In this document: positions 27,317 through 35,575 of the stretch, in pieces | Position numbering within the stretch: the stretch's first letter is position 1 | How the letters are laid out: every line of letters begins with the position of its first letter | The notes under the pieces: generated by a model | The model's input: the letters and a program-made list of their open reading frames with translations, nothing else | What the model was told of the DNA's origin: nothing | Database searches by the model: none | Made by a program: the position numbers and the translations under genes | Origin: Castellaniella sp041677825 | GTDB taxonomy: Bacteria; Pseudomonadota; Gammaproteobacteria; Burkholderiales; Burkholderiaceae_B | Assembly: GCF_041677825.1 (NCBI RefSeq) | Contig: NZ_JBAYPG010000003.1 | Coordinates: forward strand, 62,001-126,000 | Direction: 5' to 3' | DNA length: 64,000 bases

Positions 27317-30166
27317 ATGAGCGATACCCCTGCTGCCCTGCCCAAGAGTTTTGAACCCAGCGAGATGGAATCCCGCTGGTATGAAGAATGGAACCGCCGG
27401 GGCCTGTTTGCCGGTGGCCAGCACGTGGCGCCGGCTGCCGCGCACGAAGCCAGGCCTTACGCGATCCAGTTTCCACCGCCCAACGTCACAGGCACCCTGC
27501 ACATGGGTCACGCCTTCAATCAGACCATCATGGATGGCCTGATCCGCCATCATCGCATGAAGGGCGATGACACCGTGTTCATCCCGGGCACCGACCATGC
27601 GGGCATTGCCACTCAGATCGTGGTCGAACGGCAACTGGATGCCGAAGGCGTGTCCAGGCATGACCTGGGGCGTGAACGGTTTCTCGAGCGGGTCTGGGCC
27701 TGGAAGGAGCAGTCCGGCAATACCATCACCGGGCAATTCCGCCGCCTGGGTTCATCGTGTGATTGGGCGCGCGAATACTTCACCATGGACGAACACTTGT
27801 CGCGTGGCGTCATCGAGGTCTTTGTACGCCTGTACGAGCAGGGCCTGATCTATCGCGGCAAGCGCCTGGTGAACTGGGACCCGGTGCTCGGTACGGCCGT
27901 CTCCGATCTCGAAGTGGTCAGCACCGAAGAGGCGGGGCATCTCTGGGAGATCCGTTACCCGCTCAGCAAACCGACCGGCGGCCTGACGCATCTGGTGGTG
28001 GCCACCACCCGCCCCGAGACCCTGCTCGGCGACGTGGCCGTGATGGTCCACCCCGACGACGAACGCTATGCCCACCTGGTCGGGGGTACCGTGATACTGC
28101 CGCTGGTCGGGCGCGAGCTGCCGATCATTGCAGATGACTACGTCGAGCGCGACTTCGGCACCGGTGTGGTCAAGGTCACCCCGGCCCACGACTTCAATGA
28201 CTATGCCGTGGGACAGCGCCACGGGCTGCCCCTGATCAGCGTCCTGACGCTCGATGGCCACATCGGCGATGCCGCCCCGGCGGCCTATCGCGGCCTCGGG
28301 CGCGACGAAGCACGCCAGCGGGTGCTGGCAGATCTCGAAGCGGCCGGCCAGCTCCAGGCCGTGCGTGAACACACGATGATGGTGCCACGCGGCGACCGCA
28401 CGCACAGTGCAATCGAGCCCATGCTGACCGACCAATGGTTCGTGGCCATGAGCCAGCCCGCGCCACCGGACAGCCTGCACCCGGGCAAGAGCATCACCGA
28501 AGTGGCGCTCGAGGTGGTCGACGACGGCCGCATCCGGTTCGTACCCGACAACTGGACCACGACCTACCGGCAGTGGCTCGACAACATCCAGGACTGGTGC
28601 ATTTCGCGCCAGCTGTGGTGGGGGCATCAGATCCCTGCCTGGTACGCCGAAGATGGCCGCATCTTCGTGGCCCGCAGTGCAGAAGATGCGCTGGCGCTGG
28701 CGCGCGCAGCCGGAGTCACGGGCCCGCTCGCTCGCGATCCGGATGTACTCGACACCTGGTTTTCATCTGCCCTGGTGCCTTTCACGGATCTGGGCTGGCC
28801 GGAGGCCACCCCGGATCTGGCCCGCTACCTGCCCTCCGAGGTTCTGGTCACGGGTTTCGACATCATCTTCTTCTGGGTCGCCCGCATGATCATGATGAGC
28901 ATGCACCACACGGGCCAGGTGCCCTTTCGCACGGTGTACGTACACGGGCTGGTGTGCGACATGGAAGGCAAGAAGATGTCCAAGTCCAAGGGCAATACCA
29001 TAGACCCTGTGGATCTGATCGACGGCATCGGGCTCGGGCCACTGATCGAGAAGCGTACATCGGGCCTGATGAATCCCGGGCAGGCCGAGGCCATCCGCCG
29101 GCGCACGCGCACGGATTACCCCGAGGGCATCCCCGCATATGGGGCCGATGCACTGCGTTTCACCATGGCCGCCTATGCCACGCTCGGGCGCAACATCAAC
29201 TTCGATCTCAAACGCTGCGAAGGTTACCGCAATTTCTGCAACAAGCTGTGGAATGCCAGCCGCTTCGTGCTCATGAATCTCGCCGGACATGAGGTGGCGC
29301 CACCTCACGGCGAAGCCGGCGGGGCGCCGCTGTCCTTTGCCGACCGCTGGATCCTCGACAGTTTGCAAACCCTGATCGATCAGGTTGACGAGGGTTTCGA
29401 TCAGTTCCGTTTCGACCAGATCGCCGACCGGCTGTACCACTTCGTCTGGGATGAATACTGCGACTGGTACCTCGAACTCGCCAAGGTGCAATTGCAGCAC
29501 GGCAGCATGGCCGCCCGGGCGGCTACCCGCCGAACGCTGATCGACGTGCTCGAAACCGTATTGCGCCTGCTGCACCCCATCATGCCCTTCATCACCGAAG
29601 AACTGTGGCAGAAGGTATCCGTGGCGGCGGCATTGCGCCCGGCCGGCGAGCCGGCCAGCATCAGCGTGCAAGCCTGGCCCGTGACGCAAACAGGCCTGCG
29701 AGACGCGCAGGCCGCTGCAAAAATGACGCAGTTCAAGGCACTGACCGCGGCCATCCGGGCCTTGCGCGGCGAAATGAACCTGGCCCCGGGCCAGCGCGTT
29801 CCTTTGCTGGTCCAGGGCGCAGGGCCCGAGTTCGATGAACTGAGCGATGGATTGATGGCCCTGGCTCGCCTGGACAGCGCAAGAGCGGTGGCTGCCTTGC
29901 CGGATCAGGGCGCCCCGGTGCAGGTGGTGGGTACCATCCGGCTGATGCTCGACATCCAGATCGACCTCGATGCCGAACGAACCCGACTCGACAAGGAAAT
30001 CGAACGCCTGCGGTCAGAGCAGGCGCGCGCCACGGGCAAGCTGGCGAACCCGAAATTCGTCGAGCGCGCCCCGGCGACCGTAGTCGACCAGGAGCGTCAG
30101 CGCCTGGCCGACTTTGGCGCCACCCTGGAGGCCGTACAGGCCCAGCGCCAGCGCCTGGACACCTGA
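27317..30166 (+). CDS. valS: valyl-tRNA synthetase
   Basis: This 949-residue class I synthetase has the HIGH-type motif in PPPNVTGTLHMGHA near residue 54-67, an editing (CP1) domain with VVATTRPETLLGD and GTGVVKVTPAHDFND, the KMSKS motif in GKKMSKSKGNTIDP near residue 553, an anticodon domain, and a C-terminal coiled-coil arm rich in Arg/Glu. It charges tRNA-Val and edits threonine. ATG 27317 is chosen over an upstream TTG at 27290. There is little ribosome binding site. No anomalies. Confidence 0.97.
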   Translation: MSDTPAALPKSFEPSEMESRWYEEWNRRGLFAGGQHVAPAAAHEARPYAIQFPPPNVTGTLHMGHAFNQTIMDGLIRHHRMKGDDTVFIPGTDHAGIATQIVVERQLDAEGVSRHDLGRERFLERVWAWKEQSGNTITGQFRRLGSSCDWAREYFTMDEHLSRGVIEVFVRLYEQGLIYRGKRLVNWDPVLGTAVSDLEVVSTEEAGHLWEIRYPLSKPTGGLTHLVVATTRPETLLGDVAVMVHPDDERYAHLVGGTVILPLVGRELPIIADDYVERDFGTGVVKVTPAHDFNDYAVGQRHGLPLISVLTLDGHIGDAAPAAYRGLGRDEARQRVLADLEAAGQLQAVREHTMMVPRGDRTHSAIEPMLTDQWFVAMSQPAPPDSLHPGKSITEVALEVVDDGRIRFVPDNWTTTYRQWLDNIQDWCISRQLWWGHQIPAWYAEDGRIFVARSAEDALALARAAGVTGPLARDPDVLDTWFSSALVPFTDLGWPEATPDLARYLPSEVLVTGFDIIFFWVARMIMMSMHHTGQVPFRTVYVHGLVCDMEGKKMSKSKGNTIDPVDLIDGIGLGPLIEKRTSGLMNPGQAEAIRRRTRTDYPEGIPAYGADALRFTMAAYATLGRNINFDLKRCEGYRNFCNKLWNASRFVLMNLAGHEVAPPHGEAGGAPLSFADRWILDSLQTLIDQVDEGFDQFRFDQIADRLYHFVWDEYCDWYLELAKVQLQHGSMAARAATRRTLIDVLETVLRLLHPIMPFITEELWQKVSVAAALRPAGEPASISVQAWPVTQTGLRDAQAAAKMTQFKALTAAIRALRGEMNLAPGQRVPLLVQGAGPEFDELSDGLMALARLDSARAVAALPDQGAPVQVVGTIRLMLDIQIDLDAERTRLDKEIERLRSEQARATGKLANPKFVERAPATVVDQERQRLADFGATLEAVQAQRQRLDT

Positions 30167-30233
30167 GCGCCCGCGCGCCGCCCGAGACGGATTGCCGCGG
30201 GCATGAACCGGGCACCAGTCCGGACATCCGGCC

Positions 30234-30293
30234 AGGCGCGGACCCCGAAGGCGCGGACCCCGAAGGCGCGGACCCGGCAAACGCGGGCCCGGC
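30234..30293. repeat. short tandem repeat, 15-bp unit, about four copies
   Basis: Three near-identical copies of AGGCGCGGACCCCGA lie end to end from 30234 to 30278, followed by a related degenerate copy to 30293. The array sits in the 148-base gap between the convergent valS and DUF2892 genes. No coding role is apparent: both neighbouring genes end outside it. Confidence 0.75.
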
Positions 30294-30314
30294 AAACCGA
30301 AATACGCCGCGCGC

Positions 30315-30512
30315 CTACCGCTGGGTCTTCAGCGGGCAGGTGCGGATGCCCAGAATGGCATACAGCGGACAGAAGCGAAACAGTGCCGTGGCGACCGGAA
30401 TGATACCCAGCCAACCCCACCAGCCAATGGTGCCTGTGGCGGCCAGCACAATGAGCACCAGGCCCACGATCAGGCGCAGTATGCGGTCTATCGTACCGAT
30501 GTTGATCTTCAT
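30315..30512 (-). CDS. DUF2892 (YgaP-like) small inner-membrane protein
   Basis: The 65-residue product MKINIGTIDRILRLIVGLVL ... FRFCPLYAILGIRTCPLKTQR has two membrane helices and the DUF2892 pattern of an N-terminal DR-LR stretch plus a CPLY motif between helix two and the end. In E. coli YgaP the same domain is fused to a rhodanese and is encoded with the repressor YgaV. Here the membrane part stands alone, 55 bases downstream of an ArsR/YgaV-like gene. A role in sulfur or redox stress is inferred from that pairing. Confidence 0.8.
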   Translation of the reverse strand: MKINIGTIDRILRLIVGLVLIVLAATGTIGWWGWLGIIPVATALFRFCPLYAILGIRTCPLKTQR

Positions 30513-30567
30513 GACGGTGACTCCGGAAAGAGGCCTGGCGATGCCCGGCCGTTTGAAAATTTGGTGT

Positions 30568-30882
30568 TCAGGGACAGAAGATCTGCTTCAGGGTGCCGAT
30601 CAGCCGGATCACATCGGGATCTGCCACCTGATACAGCACGGTTTGTGATTCGCGCCTGCAGCTGACCAGGCCCTGGGCGCGCATGCGTGCCAGATGCTGC
30701 GAGAGCGCCGACTGGCTGAGCCCCAGGCGGCCCTGCAGGGCGCTGACGCACAGTTCACCGTGCGAGATCAGCAGACACAGGATCCAGAGGCGATTCTCGT
30801 TGCCCAGACCACGCAACAGCGCAGCGGCCCGGGCAGCGCCTTCCTGCATGAACGTGTCGACCGACAGGGTGTCCAAGATCAC
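30568..30882 (-). CDS. ArsR-family transcriptional repressor, YgaV/BigR-like
   Basis: About 104 residues with a winged helix: RGLGNENRLWILCLL, the recognition segment LSQSALSQHLARMRAQGLVSCRRE, and the wing SQTVLYQVADP. It ends in FCP. C36 in the ILCLL segment and C103 near the C terminus occupy the places of the redox pair of BigR/SqrR/YgaV-type repressors, which release DNA when oxidised by sulfane sulfur; this is family knowledge plus alignment by eye. The first codon is uncertain: GTG 30882, TTG 30876 (better spaced from GAGG) or ATG 30849. It is followed by a DUF2892 gene and is divergent from an AhpD-like gene across two palindromes, so it probably represses both directions. Confidence 0.85.
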   Translation of the reverse strand: MILDTLSVDTFMQEGAARAAALLRGLGNENRLWILCLLISHGELCVSALQGRLGLSQSALSQHLARMRAQGLVSCRRESQTVLYQVADPDVIRLIGTLKQIFCP

Positions 30883-30893
30883 AACCTCAATAC

Positions 30894-30923
30894 ATTAGTT
30901 GACACTAATTTAGCATATGCTAA
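30894..30923. promoter_or_regulatory. tandem palindromes, likely operator of the ArsR-family repressor
   Basis: Two inverted repeats abut. ATTAGT-N4-ACTAAT spans 30894-30909 and the perfect palindrome TTAGCATATGCTAA spans 30910-30923. Both share the TTAG/CTAA half. The AT-rich block stands out against the high-GC surroundings and lies between the divergent ArsR-family and AhpD-like genes, immediately upstream of the repressor start. Confidence 0.65.
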
Positions 30924-31001
30924 TATTATGCGCAATCCACTACTGGCAAGGCGCTCCAACGCGCACGCCGCCACCCAGCCATCCATCGACCGGAGCACGA
31001 T

Positions 31002-31361
31002 ATGCAACAGGATTCCTTTCAGACCCTGACCCAGAACATCAGCCAGAATCTCAAATCCCTGCGCAGCAGCCAGCCACAGCTCATGCAGAGCTTCGGCGCC
31101 CTGGGCAAGGCGGCACTGGCACCTGGTGCAGTCGACGCCAAAACCAAGGAACTCATCGCGCTGGCGATCGGTGTGGCCACCCATTGCGACGGCTGCATCG
31201 GTTATCACACCCAGGCATTGGTGCGTCTCGGCGCCACCGAGCAAGAAGTGCATGAAACCCTGGGCGTGGCGGTCTACATGGGCGGCGGGCCCTCGCTGAT
31301 GTATTCAGCCAGTGCCATCGCGGCGTTTCGTGAGTGCCTCGATCAGCAGCCCAGCGCCTGA
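31002..31361 (+). CDS. AhpD-like / carboxymuconolactone decarboxylase family protein
   Basis: A 119-residue all-helical protein with the AhpD active-site pattern E50 ... C62-x-x-C65-x3-H69 (ATHCDGCIGYH). Proteins of this type act as thiol-disulfide or peroxide-reducing partners; true decarboxylases lack the CxxC. A GGAG ribosome binding site lies eight bases before the ATG. The gene is divergent from the ArsR-family repressor and DUF2892 genes across a palindromic operator. This suggests a small redox- or sulfide-responsive locus. The specific substrate is unknown. Confidence 0.85.
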   Translation: MQQDSFQTLTQNISQNLKSLRSSQPQLMQSFGALGKAALAPGAVDAKTKELIALAIGVATHCDGCIGYHTQALVRLGATEQEVHETLGVAVYMGGGPSLMYSASAIAAFRECLDQQPSA

Positions 31362-31366
31362 GCAAT

Positions 31367-31391
31367 GCCGGGCGCCTGAGTGAAGCCCGGC
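31367..31391. repeat. short inverted repeat downstream of the AhpD-like gene
   Basis: GCCGGGC and GCCCGGC, separated by 11 bases, could form a hairpin after the AhpD-like gene. There is no T-run, so a terminator role is weak. The octamer GCGCCTGA also occurs three times in this short gap. Confidence 0.3.
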
Positions 31392-31441
31392 GCCTGACGC
31401 CCCCCTGACTGCCCTGAGCCCCGCATGCTTCCGCACAGGAT

Positions 31442-32374
31442 TCAGGGCGGGCTCGCGGGGGCACGCAGGCCCACGGCAGGCCGCAGATGGCCGGCCAGAT
31501 TGGCCGGAATCACCTGTATCACCCGAGCGGCACTCTGCGCGGCCTGCTCGAGTGCGGTTGCAGGGCTGGCCCCGCCTGCCCAGGCATGGACGAATGCCGA
31601 CGCGTGGGCATCCCCCGCCCCGATGGTCGATACCACCTCGACGGGCAGGGCTGCATGAAAGCACGCCTCGCGGCCATCGAAATACAGGGCGCCCTGGCGG
31701 CCCAGGGTCAGCAGAACGGCCTGCCCTTCCCGGCGCAGCAGGCGTGCCGCCAGCGTGCGGGCCTGCTCGGGGGTGACGACTTCCCCATCGGCCAGAACGT
31801 CGCCGCACAGCGCGGCCGCTTCGTGCGCATTGACGCAAAGCAGATCGGCCAACAGCCACAGGGGTTCCAGCGCGCCGGGCTGGGCAAGTTGCCGCGCCCC
31901 AGGCGTGATGACCAGCCGGGCCGGGGCATCGGCCAGCTGCCCGAGTGCCTGGATCAACCAGGCCTGTGACTCGAGCGACAGGCCGGTGACATACACCACA
32001 TCCGCCTGGGCCAGGCCGGCAAAGCCATGCTCGCCCACCCAGGTACTGGCGCCCCGTTGCGCATAGGCCCGGGCAGCCCCCTGGGCATCGACCATGACCA
32101 CCGCCTTGCCGGTCGGCAGTTCGTGTTCGGGCATCATCGGCCGGATGTTGTAGCGCTGCAGCAGGGCGCGCAACAGGCCCCCTTCCAGATCGCTGCCCAC
32201 ACACGCATGCACCGTGACATGCGCCCCGAGGGCCACCGCATTGAGTGCGGCATTCACCGCCCCGCCGCCTGCGTACAGGCCGATGTGATCCACATCCTGC
32301 TTGGCGCTCAGCAAGGGCCGCACCGGGGAGACCACGATGTCAACGACGGCCGCGCCTATGGTCGTGAACTGCAT
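31442..32374 (-). CDS. PfkB-family carbohydrate/nucleoside kinase
   Basis: The 310-residue protein has the ribokinase-family fold. The N-terminal glycine pair motif reads GLYAGGGAVNAALNAVALG, and the C-terminal ATP/anion-hole signature is VSTIGAGDAHASAF with the catalytic Asp in GAGD. The usual DT before GAGD is replaced by ST. It would phosphorylate a sugar or nucleoside hydroxyl with ATP. It follows the yghU gene by 18 bases in the same direction. Substrate cannot be assigned; ribose, fructose-like or pseudouridine/nucleoside substrates are all possible within the family. Confidence 0.8.
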   Translation of the reverse strand: MQFTTIGAAVVDIVVSPVRPLLSAKQDVDHIGLYAGGGAVNAALNAVALGAHVTVHACVGSDLEGGLLRALLQRYNIRPMMPEHELPTGKAVVMVDAQGAARAYAQRGASTWVGEHGFAGLAQADVVYVTGLSLESQAWLIQALGQLADAPARLVITPGARQLAQPGALEPLWLLADLLCVNAHEAAALCGDVLADGEVVTPEQARTLAARLLRREGQAVLLTLGRQGALYFDGREACFHAALPVEVVSTIGAGDAHASAFVHAWAGGASPATALEQAAQSAARVIQVIPANLAGHLRPAVGLRAPASPP

Positions 32375-32392
32375 GCGTATGCCCCCCGGCGT

Positions 32393-33256
32393 TCAGCCCT
32401 GCCCATGCGGCGCGGCTCGATCGAAGTCGGCGGCCGCATGACGCTCGCGCAGGTATTGCGCGGGATCGCCTGAAGTCCGGTTGACCCGGCTGCCCCGCTG
32501 TACGGGTGGCCGCCCTGCCAAGGCCTGAGCCCAGCGCTGCACATGCGTGTATTCATGCACCGAAAGAAACTCGGCGGCGTCATAGACCTTGCCCAGCGCC
32601 AGCCGGCCGTACCAGGGCCAGATCGCCATGTCGGCTATCGTGTAACAGTCTCCGGCCACGAACTCGTGCCGCGCCAGCTGCCTGTCGAGTACGTCCATCT
32701 GGCGCCTGGATTCCATCGCGAAACGGTTGATGGCGTATTCGATCTTCTCGTGGGCGTACACATAGAAGTGGCCAAACCCGCCCCCCAGATAGGGCGCACT
32801 GCCCACCTGCCAGAACAGCCACGACAGGCATTCGGCGCGTCCGGCCGGATCGCGCGGGATGAAGGCGCCGAACTTTTCGGCCAGATGCAGCAAAATGGCG
32901 CCGGATTCGAACACCCGCATCGGCTGGCTGCCGCTGCAGTCGAGCAGCGCCGGGATTTTCGAGTTTGGATTGATGTCGACAAAGCCACTGCCAAACTGGT
33001 CGCCCTCACCAATGCGAATCAGCCAGGCATCGTATTCGGCACCTGAATGACCGGCGGCCAGCAATTCTTCGAACAGGATCGTCACTTTCATCCCGTTGGG
33101 CGTACCTTGCGAATACAGCTGGAACGGGTGCCGGCCCCGCGGCAGATCCTGCTCGTGGGTGGCACCCGCCATGGGCCGATTGATGTTCTCGAAACGCCCG
33201 CCACTGGGTTGTTCCCATACCCAGACCCGTGGGGGTTGATAGCCGGATTGGCTCAT
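32393..33256 (-). CDS. yghU: YghU-type glutathione transferase / disulfide-bond reductase
   Basis: The 287-residue protein has the extended YghU N terminus (YQPPRVWVWEQPSGGRFENINRP) before the thioredoxin-fold GST domain (PFQLYSQGTPNGMKVTILFEELL and NPNSKIPALLD) and a helical C-terminal domain with FWQVGSAPYLGGGFGHFYVYA. These match Nu-class glutathione transferases such as E. coli YghU, which act as disulfide reductases and on organic hydroperoxides. ATG 33256 (MSQSGYQPP) is the family start. It lies between the end of the urate cluster and a PfkB kinase; whether it is cotranscribed is not clear. Confidence 0.9.
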   Translation of the reverse strand: MSQSGYQPPRVWVWEQPSGGRFENINRPMAGATHEQDLPRGRHPFQLYSQGTPNGMKVTILFEELLAAGHSGAEYDAWLIRIGEGDQFGSGFVDINPNSKIPALLDCSGSQPMRVFESGAILLHLAEKFGAFIPRDPAGRAECLSWLFWQVGSAPYLGGGFGHFYVYAHEKIEYAINRFAMESRRQMDVLDRQLARHEFVAGDCYTIADMAIWPWYGRLALGKVYDAAEFLSVHEYTHVQRWAQALAGRPPVQRGSRVNRTSGDPAQYLRERHAAADFDRAAPHGQG

Positions 33257-33317
33257 GCTCGTGGCCTCCTGATGAAACAAAGGAATTGATCGCCCATGGT
33301 ACCGCAAGCCCGCGCCA

Positions 33318-33500
33318 TCAAGCGGCCAGGAAGTCGGCCAGCATGCTGCTCACCACCTTGGCGGCCCCGCGCAGGTCATCCAGCCGCACATGTTCATCGG
33401 CCTGCTTGGCGCGCGATTCCTGCACCGTACGCGGCCCGGCGCCATACATGACCACCGGAACCCCATGCTCGGCATACAGGCGGGCGTGCAAAGGTGTCAT
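33318..33500 (-). pseudogene. C-terminal remnant of an M20-family metallopeptidase
   Basis: A 60-codon open frame, MTPLHARLYAEHGVPVVMYG followed by GAGPRTVQESRAKQADEHVRLDDL, reads like the last part of an ArgE/DapE/M20 peptidase. In that family a G-x-P-x-V-x-Y-G-x-G strand precedes the E-x-V-x-L-x-D-L helix. The rest of the enzyme, including both metal-binding parts, is absent: the frame begins 15 bases after the alc stop and overlaps no further coding signal. It is most likely a deletion remnant. The M20 family includes allantoate amidohydrolase and related ureide enzymes, which fits the location, but the fragment is too short to decide. Confidence 0.6.
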
Positions 33501-33514
33501 GGGCCTGGTTTCAT

Positions 33515-34555
33515 TCAGCGCGCCAGTGTGCCCCACACCCGTACCCTGCTGATGCCGCCATCGGGATACATGTTCACGCGCACGTGCGAGACGGGTTCAC
33601 GGTAGAGAATGGCTGCACCTTCGTGAAAGTGCCGGGTATCCATCTGCGTCTTGAACTGGGCCAGAATCTCGGGCCAGAACATGGCCTGGGTCACCAGGGA
33701 CTCATCTGTGGATTCCTTGACCAAAGCCCCCTGGACCGACACCCGATCCGGATAATTGCCCTTGAAATGCGCCGTATCGACCTCGATTTTCTCGACGGTC
33801 ACCGCATGCCCGAGTTCGAGGATGATCCAGTCATAGCCCGGCTCGCGCCGCCGGCGGGTTTCCCAGCCGTCGCCCATGTTGACCCCGCGCCCGGCGGTAA
33901 TCAGGGCGGTGGGCGAACCAAAATGCGCATCGCTCCAGGCCACGATGCGGCCACCGTTGGCGAGCGCCGAGACCTCGTGCAACGCGCCGGGATCCTGTTG
34001 ATCCCAGTTGCAGGCTGGCTGGCCGTGGATGCGCAGGCGCGCCACCCCGCCGTCGGGGAAAATGCTCAAGCGCACGTGGGTCCAGACCCGATCGTCGTGA
34101 ATGTCCACGAAATGGTGTGAATGGCCCTGCAGCGAATGGGCAGGCATCAGCATCTCCCATTGCGTGGTCTCGCTCGGCTCATCTTCACAGTACGCCACCT
34201 GGATGGCGGCTGCAGGCGGGAAATTGCCGGTGAAATGGCTGGTATCCACATCCAGCCCCCTGATGCGGCCCGGCAGACCCAGACGGATCACGGCGTGGTC
34301 GTGCCCCCCGTTGCGCCGCCGGCGCGTTTCCCAGCCATCCATCCACTTGCCATGGTCATCGAACTTGCCCACCACGAATACGGGCGGCGCATCCTGCAGC
34401 ATGCGCTGGGCTGCTGCAAAGAATTCATCGGAGCACGACAGCACCCGCGCGCCCAGACTTTCACTGGCAAGATTGGGATAACGGGTGGCGAAAACGGGCA
34501 GATCGACTGCCGGGGCATCGATGAGGGTGCCTGCGGGCAAATTGCTTGCAGCCAT
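33515..34555 (-). CDS. alc: allantoicase
   Basis: The 346-residue enzyme hydrolyses allantoate to ureidoglycolate and urea. It consists of two similar jelly-roll repeats, each with a diagnostic motif: GKWMDGWETRRRR near residue 70 and VNMGDGWETRRRR near residue 225, with DTSHFTGNFP and DTAHFKGNYP following. That is the standard allantoicase architecture. It follows puuE by 37 bases in a leftward unit headed by a GntR-family gene. Confidence 0.95.
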   Translation of the reverse strand: MAASNLPAGTLIDAPAVDLPVFATRYPNLASESLGARVLSCSDEFFAAAQRMLQDAPPVFVVGKFDDHGKWMDGWETRRRRNGGHDHAVIRLGLPGRIRGLDVDTSHFTGNFPPAAAIQVAYCEDEPSETTQWEMLMPAHSLQGHSHHFVDIHDDRVWTHVRLSIFPDGGVARLRIHGQPACNWDQQDPGALHEVSALANGGRIVAWSDAHFGSPTALITAGRGVNMGDGWETRRRREPGYDWIILELGHAVTVEKIEVDTAHFKGNYPDRVSVQGALVKESTDESLVTQAMFWPEILAQFKTQMDTRHFHEGAAILYREPVSHVRVNMYPDGGISRVRVWGTLAR

Positions 34556-34592
34556 GATGGACTACTCCTGAATCAGGGATGAACTTGGTGCA

Positions 34593-35543
34593 TCAGGCCC
34601 GGGTGAACGGATGTTCCCGGATCCAGTGCCGTGCGATGTCGGCCCGCGTGGCCACCCAGACCCGGTCGTGCGCCTGGACATGGTCCAGAAACCGCTGCAG
34701 GCCTGCAAACCGGCCAGGGCGCCCGATCAGCCGGCAATGCAGGCCGACAGACATCATCCGGGGTCGGGTCGCGCCTTCGGCATAGAGCACATCGAAGGCG
34801 TCGCGCAGATAATGGAAGAAATGATCCGCCGTATTGAACCCCTGCGGCGAGGCGAAACGCATGTCATTCGTATCGAGCGTATAGGGCACCATGAGCTGCG
34901 GGTGGCGGCGGCCCGCGCCCAGATCCACCTCGACCCAGAACGGCAGGTCATCGGCATAAGAATCTGCATCATAGAGAAACTGCCCGTGTTCGGCCACGAT
35001 ACGCAAGGTGTTCGGGCTGTCGCGCCCGGTATACCAACCGTCCGGATGGCGCCCCAGTACACGGGTGACGACCTCTACGCAGCGCTGGAAGTGCTCGCGC
35101 TCCAGAGCTTCGGATACAGACTGGTAATCGATCCAGCGATAGCCATGACAGGCAAGCTCATGACCCAGCTCCACAAAGGCGCGCGCCACTTCCGGGTTGC
35201 GCTCGAGGGCCATGCCCACGGCAAATACCGTCAGGGGCAGCTGCCTGCGCTCGAATTCACGCAGAATGCGCCAGACACCGGCCCGTGAACCATATTCGTA
35301 GATCGACTCCATGGACAGATGACGCGCCGGGTACGCTGCGGCCCCGATGATTTCCGACAGGAACTGCTCCGAACCCGCATCCCCATGCAGAATGCTGTTC
35401 TCGCCCCCTTCTTCGTAATTCACCACGAACTGCACCGCCACACGCGCCTGCCCGGGCCAGTTGGCCGCTGGGGGATTGCGCCCATGGCCGATCAGGTCAC
35501 GCGGATAATAGGGGTCGGCAACGGAATCGAAGCGGGTATTCAT
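34593..35543 (-). CDS. puuE: PuuE-type allantoinase (polysaccharide deacetylase family)
   Basis: The 316-residue protein has the NodB-like deacetylase fold typical of PuuE: RVAVQFVVNYEEGGENSILHGD near the N terminus, MALERNPEVARAFVELGHELACHGYRW with the HGYR motif, and WYTGRDSPNTLRI. PuuE opens allantoin to allantoate without the metal cofactor of classical allantoinase. ATG 35543 is chosen because the conserved start MNTRFDSVADPYYPRDLIGHGRNP begins there. The OHCU decarboxylase domain that is fused in some species is not present. It lies 32 bases after the GntR gene and before alc. Confidence 0.93.
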   Translation of the reverse strand: MNTRFDSVADPYYPRDLIGHGRNPPAANWPGQARVAVQFVVNYEEGGENSILHGDAGSEQFLSEIIGAAAYPARHLSMESIYEYGSRAGVWRILREFERRQLPLTVFAVGMALERNPEVARAFVELGHELACHGYRWIDYQSVSEALEREHFQRCVEVVTRVLGRHPDGWYTGRDSPNTLRIVAEHGQFLYDADSYADDLPFWVEVDLGAGRRHPQLMVPYTLDTNDMRFASPQGFNTADHFFHYLRDAFDVLYAEGATRPRMMSVGLHCRLIGRPGRFAGLQRFLDHVQAHDRVWVATRADIARHWIREHPFTRA

Positions 35544-35575
35544 GACGGTTCTCCGGCTGGGCGGCAGGCCCGGTT

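Noticed and set aside
30014..30295. Minus-strand frame with PGPRLRGPRL repeats
   Set aside because: It is a translation of the non-coding tandem repeat plus antisense valS.
31442..32374. Assigning the PfkB-family gene as ribokinase or fructokinase
   Set aside because: The motifs show only the family; no substrate-specific residues or sugar operon context were recognised.
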